Program-made: the position numbers and the translations under genes
NCBI RefSeq assembly: GCF_020782115.1
Contig: NZ_JAJGMW010000005.1
Location: 124,001 to 188,000 of the forward strand
Direction of reading: 5' to 3'
Length of the DNA stretch: 64,000 bases
From: Leeuwenhoekiella parthenopeia
GTDB lineage: Bacteria > Bacteroidota > Bacteroidia > Flavobacteriales > Flavobacteriaceae
Shown here: positions 37,054 through 44,596 of the stretch, piece after piece
Layout: each line of letters opens with the position of its first letter
Position numbering within the stretch: the first letter of the stretch is position 1
The notes under the pieces: model-generated
The model's database searches: none
Told to the model about the DNA's origin: nothing
Seen by the model: the letters and a program-made list of their open reading frames with translations, nothing else

Positions 37054-37356
37054 AGAGGCAAAAATACATCAATAAAATTGCATGACGTTTACGTGCGGGA
37101 TCGCGAAGTCATATTTTTCAGGCAGCAGGTATTAGTAGTAGGGTGCTTGTAAGTCTTCTATTTGGCGATAATTGAGCGGCGAATTGAAAATTGTAGGTTG
37201 CACGGCCTGGTTTTAATGACGTAGGTAAAACTCCTAATTTCTAAATTGTCCCATATTTTTAATCTGCTGCAGCTACCGGCTGATTTCAGGTTCTATATAT
37301 TCTTGTAAGACTATCTCAGCCTCGTGTAACTAAAGAAAATGCCGTAGTTTTAAGTA
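37054..37356. other. Divergent intergenic region rbfA/mce
   Basis: About 300 bases. Apart from the -7 box of rbfA at its left end, I see no convincing gene, hairpin or repeat. The longest plus-strand frame from an ATG is 17 codons (from 37083). Confidence 0.6.
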
Positions 37357-37758
37357 ATGGAAAAAATAGAACACATCGGGATTGCAGTTAAAAACCTGGA
37401 TGAGGCCAATGCTCTTTATGAAAAGTTATTTGGTATACCTCCTTATAAAACTGAGCGGGTTGATTCGGAAGGGGTGAATACCTCTTTTTTCAAAATGGGA
37501 GCGAGTAAGATTGAATTGCTTGAGGCTACAAATAAAGACAGTGCCATAGCTAAATTCCTAGAGAAGCGGGGAGAAGGAGTGCATCATATAGCTTATGCGG
37601 TGACAGATATTAAAGCCGAATTGAAGCGATTGAAAGCTGAAGGTTTTGAGCTGATTAACGAAGAGCCTAAAGCCGGGGCAGATGACAAATGGGTTGCGTT
37701 TTTACATCCTAAAAGCACCAAAGGGGTCTTGATTGAATTGTGCCAGGATCGGGAGTAA
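37357..37758 (+). CDS. mce: Methylmalonyl-CoA epimerase
   Basis: A 133-residue vicinal-oxygen-chelate protein. It interconverts (R)- and (S)-methylmalonyl-CoA, linking propionyl-CoA to succinyl-CoA. The start EKIEHIGIAVKNLDEANALY carries the metal ligand His. VHHIAYAVTDIKAEL in the second half repeats the pattern, and the C-terminal VLIELCQ has the Glu ligand. The mutase genes are not in the window. Confidence 0.92.
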   Translation: MEKIEHIGIAVKNLDEANALYEKLFGIPPYKTERVDSEGVNTSFFKMGASKIELLEATNKDSAIAKFLEKRGEGVHHIAYAVTDIKAELKRLKAEGFELINEEPKAGADDKWVAFLHPKSTKGVLIELCQDRE

Positions 37759-37803
37759 TGGCAGAAGAAAAATGAAAACCTTGCGCTAAATGAAAATTAA
37801 TAC

Positions 37804-37811
37804 TATTTTTG
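37804..37811 (+). promoter_or_regulatory. Promoter -7 box TATTTTTG of tRNA(CAU)
   Basis: TATTTTTG lies 34 bases before the mature tRNA 5' end and is followed by GC-rich GCGCCCG. Confidence 0.5.
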
Positions 37812-37845
37812 CGCCCGCTTTAAGATGTAATACACCTTAAAAGCC

Positions 37846-37919
37846 GGTCCTATAGCTCAGTTGGTTAGAGCACCTGACTCATAATCAGGTGGTCCCTGGT
37901 TCGAGCCCAGGTGGGACCA
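37846..37919 (+). tRNA. tRNA with CAU anticodon (Met or Ile2)
   Basis: A 74-base cloverleaf. The acceptor GGTCCTA pairs with TGGGACC with one G-U pair, and the discriminator is A. The anticodon loop CTCATAA (CAT) sits on a CCTGA/TCAGG stem, and the T-loop is TTCGAGC. CCA is not encoded. It is not an initiator type, since base pair 1-72 is G-C and the anticodon stem lacks three G-C pairs. I cannot separate elongator Met from lysidine-modified Ile2 by eye. Confidence 0.95.
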
Positions 37920-37923
37920 CATT

Positions 37924-37960
37924 AAACCCTTATAAACAATTCGTTTATAAGGGTTTTTTT
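37924..37960 (+). terminator. Terminator after tRNA(CAU)
   Basis: The long stem AAACCCTTATAAAC/GTTTATAAGGGTTT has a 5-base loop and a T7 tail. Confidence 0.9.
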
Positions 37961-38355
37961 ATTCCAGAGATAAAATAGTAGTTGAATTTTTCTCTTATGG
38001 TCTTCTAAAAACGGTCTACGCTATCCAAAAATGCTTTTGCCGTCTTTGTTTTGCTTGTCTTATGTATTTTAGTGTAAACAGAAGAATCAAAAGCCTTACT
38101 TTTAGTAGGCTTTTTGCTGTTCTCGTTATTAGGGAAAATTATCAACAAGTAGGAATTAAGCTACTTGGTTTATCTTGATTTTCCCGAAAATAGGGCTAAA
38201 TTAAGGGAAATCATCCGATTAGAATACGATATTGCCAATAAAAATATCTTTGAAAAATAATATTTATTCGATTATATGCATAAAATATGCTACGAAAGTT
38301 AATAACTTTTAGTATTTTCGTCGCGAGTAATTAGAATGTCCCACTTCAAACAGCT
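37961..38355. other. Intergenic region after tRNA(CAU): terminator-like hairpin and gene-like fragment
   Basis: Nearly 400 bases without a full gene. A second terminator-like hairpin, AAAAGCCT/AGGCTTTT with a T run, is at 38089-38116 and has no visible gene to end. At 38153-38260 a frame without a start codon reads ELSYLVYLDFPENRAKLR and so on to a TAA, and could be a gene remnant. The nested inverted repeat AAAGTTA-A-TAACTTT at 38296-38310 lies about 45 bases before the next ATG. The mix suggests decayed DNA beside a tRNA, but it is weak. Confidence 0.4.
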
Positions 38356-38589
38356 ATGAAAATCAGAAATACCCTACTTCTGTTGTTCGCATTTTTATAT
38401 GCTGCCATGGCTTTTGCTCAGGAACCACCTCCTCCGTCAGGACCAGGACCAGGACCTCCTCCTCCTGTAGGAGAACCAGTCCCTATCGACGATTACATTC
38501 CTTTACTCATACCGGTTGGTCTGGTTCTAGGAGTTTACCTGCTGGGTTTTAGTGAAAATATTAAGCGCGAATTTCCAGAAGACGCTTAA
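38356..38589 (+). CDS. Small exported proline-rich membrane protein
   Basis: A 77-residue protein in three parts: signal peptide (MKIRNTLLLLFAFLYAAMAFAQ), a Pro/Gly stretch (EPPPPSGPGPGPPPPVGEPV), and PIDDYIPLLIPVGLVLGVYL with a C-terminal helix before a short acidic tail. Bacteroidota genomes carry many small genes with this layout (PPP..PID plus helix); their job is unknown. The last 29 bases overlap the 3' end of the convergent ribE gene. Confidence 0.8.
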   Translation: MKIRNTLLLLFAFLYAAMAFAQEPPPPSGPGPGPPPPVGEPVPIDDYIPLLIPVGLVLGVYLLGFSENIKREFPEDA

Positions 38590-39151
38590 CATATTTTCCA
38601 ATAACGTCAAATTCCAGATTTACCAGAGTTCCTTTTTTAAAGGTTTTAAAGGTGGTATGCTCATAGGTATACGGAATAATGGCTACGCTAAATTCATTGA
38701 TTTTTGAGTTTACGACCGTAAGGCTTACTCCATTAATGGTGATAGAACCCTTTTCTATAGTCACATTTTGTAACTTGGGATCATATTCAAAAGTAAAAAG
38801 CCAGCTCCCATCCTCTTCTTTGATAGCAATGCAAGTCGCCGTTTGATCTACGTGACCCTGTACGATATGTCCGTCCAGGCGGGAACCCAATATCATTGCA
38901 CGTTCCAGATTTACTGAATCGCCTTCCTTGAGGGTGCTCAGGTTGGATTTCTTTAAAGTTTCGTCAATAGCGGTAACCGTGTACATATCTTCGTGAAGAT
39001 CAACTACGGTGAGGCACACTCCATTGTGCGCAACGCTCTGATCAACTTTAAGCTCCGCACTAAGTTTGCTTTGAACGCTTATATGAAGATTGCCATTCTC
39101 AGGCTTAAGCTTTTTGACAATTCCGAGGTTTTCTATAATTCCGGTAAACAT
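38561..39151 (-). CDS. ribE: Riboflavin synthase alpha chain
   Basis: A 196-residue enzyme that dismutates two 6,7-dimethyl-8-ribityllumazines to riboflavin. It is built of two similar lumazine-binding barrels (about 1-97 and 98-190) and starts with the signature MFTGIIE. The paired motifs are NGVCLTVVD and NGVSLTVVN. There is no FMN riboswitch in the 126 bases upstream. It is encoded back-to-back with pdxA. Confidence 0.96.
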   Translation of the reverse strand: MFTGIIENLGIVKKLKPENGNLHISVQSKLSAELKVDQSVAHNGVCLTVVDLHEDMYTVTAIDETLKKSNLSTLKEGDSVNLERAMILGSRLDGHIVQGHVDQTATCIAIKEEDGSWLFTFEYDPKLQNVTIEKGSITINGVSLTVVNSKINEFSVAIIPYTYEHTTFKTFKKGTLVNLEFDVIGKYVKRLLEIRA

Positions 39152-39277
39152 GAGTTTGGTTTTTGAAGATTTACTTAAAATAGGGTTTAAATAAAATGAA
39201 TTGGAATGTGTACTGTGGTTATTTACTTAACTACTTTTACAATTCTATTACAAAGGAAAACCAAAAAGGGGTTTACT

Positions 39278-40354
39278 ATGAAAGAACAAAGTATAAAATT
39301 AGGAATCAGCATAGGAGATTTAAACGGTATTGGAGGGGAGATTGTGATGCGAACTCTTGAGGACGCGCTTATGCTCGATTTGTGTACACCGGTTATTTTT
39401 GCTTCAGCAAAAACCGTAACCTATATTCTAAAGCATTTTGAACTGGATCTTAACTTTCAGGGGATCAAACATGCCTCACAGGCCATCGACGGTAAAATAA
39501 ATGTGGTGAATGTGTGGAACGAAAACCCTTCGATTAATTTTGGAAAGGAAGATCCGGAAGCCGGTGCCTACGCTATCAAGTCGCTTAAAGCAGCGGTTGA
39601 AGGCTTAAAAAATGGAGACGTTGATGTATTGGTAACGGCACCCATCAATAAAGCATCTATTCAGGCTGAAGATTTTAAATTTCCCGGTCATACCGATTAC
39701 CTGAACCAGGAACTGGAGGGAAACAGCCTTATGTTTATGGTGAGTGAACATCTCAAGGTGGGCCTTCTTACCGATCATGTTCCGGTAAGTGATATTTCCC
39801 TTAGCATTACAGCAGACCTTATTAAAAAGAAATTTGAAACCATCCACCAGAGTCTTATTCAGGATTTTGGAGTAGAACGGCCAAAAATTGCCTTTTTAGG
39901 AATAAACCCGCACGTCGGGGACAACGGGGTCATAGGTAAGGAAGATGATACAGTTTTGATTCCTACACTTGCCGAGCTTAGATCAAAAGGTAAAATCACT
40001 TACGGGCCTTATGCCGCAGATAGTTTTTTCGGTAGCGGAAATTATAAAAACTTTGATGCGATAATTGCAGCTTATCACGATCAGGGGCTTATACCGTTTA
40101 AAACCCTGGCTTTTGGTAAAGGGGTAAACTATACTGCCGGACTTAATAAAGTGCGCACTTCCCCAGATCACGGCACTGCTTTTGAGATTGCAGGAAAGGG
40201 AGTTGCAGACACAGGCTCCTTTAAAGAAGCGGTATTTATGGCGTTGGATATTTACAAAAAAAGGGAAGAATACGCCGAATTAACCCAAAACGTCCTCAAA
40301 AAACAACCCCGTAAGAAGCAACCGGGCGGGCGTTCACGCCAGAAAGAAAGGTAG
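39278..40354 (+). CDS. pdxA: 4-hydroxythreonine-4-phosphate dehydrogenase
   Basis: A 358-residue PdxA of the DXP-dependent vitamin B6 pathway. It starts KLGISIGDLNGIGGEIV and has the metal/substrate histidines in FPGHTDYL, TDHVPVSDI and AAYHDQGLIPFK, then TSPDHGTAFEIAGKG. The tail is very basic (KKQPRKKQPGGRSRQKER). I chose the ATG at 39278; a 24-residue upstream extension is not family-like. ribE is divergent. Confidence 0.95.
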   Translation: MKEQSIKLGISIGDLNGIGGEIVMRTLEDALMLDLCTPVIFASAKTVTYILKHFELDLNFQGIKHASQAIDGKINVVNVWNENPSINFGKEDPEAGAYAIKSLKAAVEGLKNGDVDVLVTAPINKASIQAEDFKFPGHTDYLNQELEGNSLMFMVSEHLKVGLLTDHVPVSDISLSITADLIKKKFETIHQSLIQDFGVERPKIAFLGINPHVGDNGVIGKEDDTVLIPTLAELRSKGKITYGPYAADSFFGSGNYKNFDAIIAAYHDQGLIPFKTLAFGKGVNYTAGLNKVRTSPDHGTAFEIAGKGVADTGSFKEAVFMALDIYKKREEYAELTQNVLKKQPRKKQPGGRSRQKER

Positions 40355-40363
40355 ATAAAAAAT

Positions 40364-40372
40364 TTATCCACA
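40364..40372 (+). promoter_or_regulatory. Strict DnaA-box sequence TTATCCACA
   Basis: The exact consensus TTATCCACA lies 28 bases before the -7 box of the yceD-rpmF-fabH operon. One such 9-mer in 64 kb is near chance expectation, so a regulatory role is only possible. Confidence 0.3.
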
Positions 40373-40399
40373 CTTAATTAACAGCTAAATAAAAATTTA

Positions 40400-40407
40400 T
40401 ATCTTTG
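40400..40407 (+). promoter_or_regulatory. Promoter -7 box TATCTTTG of the yceD-rpmF operon
   Basis: TATCTTTG lies 45 bases before the yceD ATG. Confidence 0.55.
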
Positions 40408-40451
40408 CACCCGCCTTTTGCGGAAAGATTTGAATTAGGAAAGAGAAGGTA

Positions 40452-41003
40452 ATGAAGCATTTGAAAACGTATACCATCCAGTTTGTTGGTTTAAAACAAG
40501 GGGAGCACGATTTTCAATATAAAATTGATAACACGTTCTTTGAGCATTTTGAGTATGATGACTTTAATTCTATAGACGTAGATTTAAAGGTAATCCTAAG
40601 TAAAAAGTCCACATTGATGGAATTTTATTTTGATGCTCAGGGTTTTGTAAATGTAAATTGTGATCTTACAAACGAGCCGTATGACCACCCCATTGAAGCT
40701 TCGTATAAGCTTGTGGTAAAGTTTGGGCAGGAGTATAATGACGAGATCGATGATATTTTAATTTTGCCTCATGGTGATTACGAGGTAAATATCGCCCAGT
40801 ACATTTATGAGCTCATTGTTTTGGCGATGCCCTTAAAACGGGTGCATCCCGGAGTTGAGGACGGCAGCCTGGAGTCAGACATACTTGATAAACTTGAAGA
40901 ATTAAGTATTAAAAATAAGGAGGTTGAAGAGCCGGAAACTCAGACACCTAAGGAAACAGATCCCCGTTGGGATAAACTAAAAGATTTTTTAACAGATAAA
41001 TAG
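40452..41003 (+). CDS. yceD: DUF177 (YceD) family protein
   Basis: A 183-residue YceD/DUF177 protein, almost always encoded next to rpmF in bacteria. In plants and E. coli the family is linked to 23S rRNA accumulation. The conserved core spans about 55-150 (LMEFYFDAQGFVNVNCDLTN), and the tail is acidic. The rpmF start follows 9 bases later. It opens the transcription unit that leads into fatty-acid synthesis genes. Confidence 0.92.
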   Translation: MKHLKTYTIQFVGLKQGEHDFQYKIDNTFFEHFEYDDFNSIDVDLKVILSKKSTLMEFYFDAQGFVNVNCDLTNEPYDHPIEASYKLVVKFGQEYNDEIDDILILPHGDYEVNIAQYIYELIVLAMPLKRVHPGVEDGSLESDILDKLEELSIKNKEVEEPETQTPKETDPRWDKLKDFLTDK

Positions 41004-41012
41004 AATACGGTA

Positions 41013-41213
41013 ATGGCACATCCTAAGAGAAAAACCTCGAAAACCAGAAGAGATAAGAGAAGAACGCATTATAAAGCTGCAATGCCTAAAATTGGTGTAG
41101 ACGCCACTACTGGTGAAGCACACCTTTACCACCGCGCACACTGGCACGAAGGTAAATTGTATTACAGAGGGCAGGTTGTAATAGACGCGACTTCTAACGA
41201 GGAAGTGGCTTAA
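41013..41213 (+). CDS. rpmF: 50S ribosomal protein L32
   Basis: A 66-residue L32: basic start [20 protein letters not shown] and [17 protein letters not shown]. The Cys zinc ribbon is absent (His/Tyr at the place of the cysteines), so this is the zinc-free (C-minus) form. It is followed by a terminator before fabH. Confidence 0.96.
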   Translation: MAHPKRKTSKTRRDKRRTHYKAAMPKIGVDATTGEAHLYHRAHWHEGKLYYRGQVVIDATSNEEVA

Positions 41214-41234
41214 CGGCAGCTTGTAAAACCAAAC

Positions 41235-41263
41235 AAACTCCCGATTTTTCGGGAGTTTTTTTA
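41235..41263 (+). terminator. Terminator between rpmF and fabH
   Basis: The stem AAACTCCCGA/TCGGGAGTTT has a T7 tail. It separates or attenuates transcription into fabH. Confidence 0.85.
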
Positions 41264-41375
41264 TTTTTGAGGAGTACCAAAAAAAGTTAATTATCGACGC
41301 TAATTAATCGATTTTTAGTACTTTTCCTTCCATTTTTACGCGAAAACGCTATTTTTTCGCAGAAACCAGATTTAT

Positions 41376-42371
41376 ATGAGTAAAATCACTGCAGCCATAA
41401 CTGCTGTTGGCGCTTATGTGCCAGAATATGTGCTTACCAACGAAATTTTGGAAACAATGGTTGAGACCAATGATGAATGGATCACGACCAGAACAGGAAT
41501 AAAAGAACGCCGCATTTTAAAAGACCCTTCTAAAGGAACTTCTTTTTTAGGTATAAAAGCAGCCGAAGATTTAATTGCAAAAAGCGGTATTGACCCTTCA
41601 GAAATTGATATGGTCATTATGGCCACCGCAACTCCAGATCTTCCGGTAGCCTCTACAGCTGCCTATGTTGCCACCTCCATTGGTGCCACAAACGCATTTT
41701 CATACGATTTACAGGCAGCATGCTCCAGCTTTTTATACGGGATGTCTACAGCTTCGGCCTATGTGGCTTCCGGCAGATATAAAAAAGTGCTTTTAATAGG
41801 AGCAGATAAAATGTCTTCAATTATTGATTATACAGATCGTACGACCTGTATCATTTTTGGTGACGGGGCCGGCGCAGCTTTATTTGAACCCAATGAAGAA
41901 GGTTTGGGACTTCAGGATGAGTATCTGAGATCAGATGGTATAGGAAGAGACTTTTTGCGTATAGAAGCCGGTGGGTCTTTAATGCCTGCTTCCGAAGAAA
42001 CTGTGGCTAATAAAAAACATTACGTTTATCAGGACGGAAAAACTGTTTTTAAATTTGCCGTTTCTAATATGGCCGATGTAAGCGAGCTTATTATGCAGCG
42101 CAACAATTTGTCTCACGATGACGTTAATTGGCTTGTAGCACACCAGGCTAATAAACGCATTATAGATGCTACTGCCAGACGTATGCAGCTTGATGACAGC
42201 AAGGTGCTTATGAATATACAGCGGTACGGGAACACCACATCTGCCACACTACCCCTGCTTTTGAGCGACTTTGAGAAGCAGTTTAAAAAAGGGGACAATC
42301 TAATATTCGCCGCTTTTGGTGGCGGTTTTACCTGGGGCTCCATCTACCTGAAATGGGCCTACAATGCTTAA
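41376..42371 (+). CDS. fabH: Beta-ketoacyl-ACP synthase III
   Basis: A 331-residue KAS III, which condenses an acyl-CoA primer with malonyl-ACP to start fatty acids and, in this phylum, likely also branched chains. The active-site Cys is Cys116 in QAACSSFLYG, His256 is in HQANKRI, and Asn is in YGNTTSA (about 286). The 162 bases from rpmF contain a terminator and a near-promoter TACTTTTC. accB follows by 28 bases. Confidence 0.96.
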   Translation: MSKITAAITAVGAYVPEYVLTNEILETMVETNDEWITTRTGIKERRILKDPSKGTSFLGIKAAEDLIAKSGIDPSEIDMVIMATATPDLPVASTAAYVATSIGATNAFSYDLQAACSSFLYGMSTASAYVASGRYKKVLLIGADKMSSIIDYTDRTTCIIFGDGAGAALFEPNEEGLGLQDEYLRSDGIGRDFLRIEAGGSLMPASEETVANKKHYVYQDGKTVFKFAVSNMADVSELIMQRNNLSHDDVNWLVAHQANKRIIDATARRMQLDDSKVLMNIQRYGNTTSATLPLLLSDFEKQFKKGDNLIFAAFGGGFTWGSIYLKWAYNA

Positions 42372-42399
42372 TTTTTAATCTAACTAACGTTTATTCATT

Positions 42400-42900
42400 A
42401 TGGATTTAAAAGAAATTCAAAACCTTATCAAGTTTGTTGCCAAGTCTGGTGCAAGTGAGGTGAAGCTTGAGATGGATGATTTTAAAATCACCATCAAAAC
42501 AACCGAAGAAGGTAAGGGTGAGACTACAATTGTACAGCAGGTGCCTATGATGGGCAACGCTATGCCTCAACAAGCTGCTCCTGTAGCACAACCGGCAGCA
42601 GCAACCCAGGCAGCTCCGGCAGCCGAGGCAGCCGAAAAACCTGCAGATAAGAGTGACAAATACATCACGGTGAAGTCGCCAATCATTGGTACATTCTACC
42701 GTAAGCCGGCTCCAGATAAGCCTGTTTTCGTTGAAGTAGGATCTTCAATAAAAGAAGGTGATGTGCTTTGTGTAATTGAGGCGATGAAACTTTTCAATGA
42801 AATAGAAAGTGAAGTAAAAGGTAAGATCGTTAAAATTCTTGTTGACGATTCTTCGCCTGTTGAATTTGACCAACCATTATTCCTGGTTGACCCGGCTTAA
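42400..42900 (+). CDS. accB: Biotin carboxyl carrier protein of acetyl-CoA carboxylase
   Basis: A 166-residue BCCP. The N-terminal helix pair precedes an Ala/Pro/Gln-rich linker (about 50-82). The C-terminal biotinyl domain carries the target Lys130 in EAMKLFNEIE, where the usual Met after Lys is replaced by Leu-Phe. It delivers carboxybiotin between AccC and the transferase to make malonyl-CoA. Confidence 0.96.
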   Translation: MDLKEIQNLIKFVAKSGASEVKLEMDDFKITIKTTEEGKGETTIVQQVPMMGNAMPQQAAPVAQPAAATQAAPAAEAAEKPADKSDKYITVKSPIIGTFYRKPAPDKPVFVEVGSSIKEGDVLCVIEAMKLFNEIESEVKGKIVKILVDDSSPVEFDQPLFLVDPA

Positions 42901-42996
42901 TTGATTGCAGCCCGATTGCTTCCCAGAAGCAGTCTCTAGCGGCAACAAGTCGAAAACGCTTCAGGCAAATTGCATTGCCATTAATGTACCAGAGAT

Positions 42997-44349
42997 ATGT
43001 TTAAAAAGATACTTATAGCAAACAGGGGAGAAATCGCATTACGCGTAATCAGAACCTGTAAAGAGATGGGCATAAAAACTGTAGCAGTGTACTCTACTGC
43101 AGATGCCGAAAGTCTGCACGTACGTTTTGCAGATGAGGCCGTTTGTATAGGTCCTGCACCCAGTAGCGAGTCTTATCTCAAAATGTCAAATATTATGGCT
43201 GCTGCAGAGATTACCAATGCAGACGCCATACATCCGGGATACGGTTTCCTTTCAGAAAATGCCAAGTTTTCGAGAATTTGTGAAGAGCACGGAGTGAAAT
43301 TTATTGGTGCTTCGCCAGATATGATTGCCAAAATGGGAGATAAAGCCACGGCAAAAGCTACCATGAAAGCAGCCGGGGTTCCCTGTGTTCCGGGAAGTGA
43401 TGGCATTATTAAAGACTTTGAAGAATGCAAGCGCGTAGCTAAAGAAACCGGCTATCCGGTGATGCTTAAAGCTTCTGCCGGAGGTGGAGGTAAAGGTATG
43501 CGTGCCGTTTGGAAGGAAGAAGACCTTCAAAAGGCATGGGATTCTGCCCGTCAGGAATCTGCCGCGGCATTTGGCAACGACGCCATGTATATGGAAAAGC
43601 TCATCGAAGAGCCCCGCCACATTGAAATTCAAATAGTAGGCGACAGCAACGGTAAAGCCTGTCACCTTTCAGAGCGTGACTGCTCTATACAACGCCGCCA
43701 TCAAAAACTTACCGAAGAAACGCCTTCACCCTTTATGACCGATGAACTTCGCGAAAAAATGGGAGATGCTGCTGTACGTGCTGCCGAATTCATTAAATAT
43801 GAAGGCGCCGGTACCGTAGAATTTTTGGTAGACAAACACCGCAACTTCTACTTTATGGAGATGAATACCCGTATTCAGGTAGAGCATCCCATCACAGAGC
43901 AGGTAGTTGATTACGATTTGATTCGCGAGCAAATATTGGTAGCTGCGGGTGTAGCCATTTCAGGTAAAAACTACTATCCACAATTGCATTCTATCGAGTG
44001 CCGTATCAATGCTGAAGATCCATATAACAACTTCAGACCGTCTCCGGGTAAAATTACAAACCTGCACGCGCCGGGCGGTCACGGGGTACGTATAGACACG
44101 CACGTATATAGCGGCTATTCTATTGTGCCTAACTACGACTCGATGATCGCCAAACTTATTACCACGGCTCAAAGTCGTGAAGAGGCTATCAATAAAATGA
44201 AGCGTGCCCTAGATGAGTTTGTGATAGAAGGTATCAAAACCACTATCCCTTTCCATCGCCAGTTGATGGATCATCCCGATTATATAGCAGGCAATTACAC
44301 CACCGCGTTTATGAACGATTTTGTAATGAACGCTCCGGAAGAAGAATAG
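42997..44349 (+). CDS. accC: Biotin carboxylase subunit of acetyl-CoA carboxylase
   Basis: A 450-residue ATP-grasp enzyme that carboxylates biotin on AccB. It has [19 protein letters not shown] at the start, the Gly-rich ATP loop [12 protein letters not shown] (about 159-170), [12 protein letters not shown] with metal ligands (about 287-298) and ECRINAEDP. The 96-base gap after accB contains a small hairpin (TGCTTC-CCA-GAAGCA, 42917-42931). A terminator closes the unit. Confidence 0.97.
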   Translation: MFKKILIANRGEIALRVIRTCKEMGIKTVAVYSTADAESLHVRFADEAVCIGPAPSSESYLKMSNIMAAAEITNADAIHPGYGFLSENAKFSRICEEHGVKFIGASPDMIAKMGDKATAKATMKAAGVPCVPGSDGIIKDFEECKRVAKETGYPVMLKASAGGGGKGMRAVWKEEDLQKAWDSARQESAAAFGNDAMYMEKLIEEPRHIEIQIVGDSNGKACHLSERDCSIQRRHQKLTEETPSPFMTDELREKMGDAAVRAAEFIKYEGAGTVEFLVDKHRNFYFMEMNTRIQVEHPITEQVVDYDLIREQILVAAGVAISGKNYYPQLHSIECRINAEDPYNNFRPSPGKITNLHAPGGHGVRIDTHVYSGYSIVPNYDSMIAKLITTAQSREEAINKMKRALDEFVIEGIKTTIPFHRQLMDHPDYIAGNYTTAFMNDFVMNAPEEE

Positions 44350-44371
44350 ATAAAAAATCAAGCAGAAGAAC

Positions 44372-44406
44372 AACCTCAAACCTTAAGTTTGGGGTTTTCT
44401 TTTTTT
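44372..44406 (+). terminator. Terminator after accC
   Basis: The 10-bp stem AACCTCAAAC/GTTTGGGGTT (one G-U) is followed by TTTTC and T7. Confidence 0.85.
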
Positions 44407-44408
44407 AA

Positions 44409-44506
44409 GGGCGTTACCCCGCGATAAGGCGGGGTCGGGCTTTCACGGCTCGCTTTCTGCCCGTATGGGGCAGAAGAGCTCAAACAAACCGCTCAATCCC
44501 TAACGC
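44409..44506 (+). repeat. REP-like folded intergenic element
   Basis: A G+C-rich block of about 98 bases in an otherwise A+T-rich gap. Its ends GCGTTA (44411-44416) and TAACGC (44501-44506) pair. Inside are stem ACCCCGC/GCGGGGT (44416-44422 with 44429-44435) and stem TTCTGCCC/GGGCAGAA (44455-44462 with 44468-44475). The frame GGGCGTTACCCC ... TCGGGCTTTC ... ATCCCTAACGC is one I know as recurring between genes in Flavobacteriaceae. Only one copy lies in this window. Confidence 0.7.
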
Positions 44507-44563
44507 AGGCTATCTCGTAAAGCAGAAGCAACTGAAGTTCTTAAAGGCTTTACCGGTTTAACC

Positions 44564-44571
44564 TATCTTTG
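44564..44571 (+). promoter_or_regulatory. Promoter -7 box TATCTTTG of the FAD oxidoreductase
   Basis: TATCTTTG lies 25 bases before the GTG start. Confidence 0.5.
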
Positions 44572-44596
44572 AATAGAATCCAGAAAAACGAATTGC

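Noticed and set aside
38153-38260. Separate coding gene of 35 codons
   Set aside because: It has no start codon and is preceded by an in-frame stop; kept only as a possible remnant.
39152-39277. FMN riboswitch upstream of ribE
   Set aside because: The gap is only 126 bases, A+T-rich, and lacks the conserved multi-stem pattern.
42917-42931. Hairpin between accB and accC as a terminator
   Set aside because: The 6-bp stem has no T tail, and the subunits are expected to be made together.
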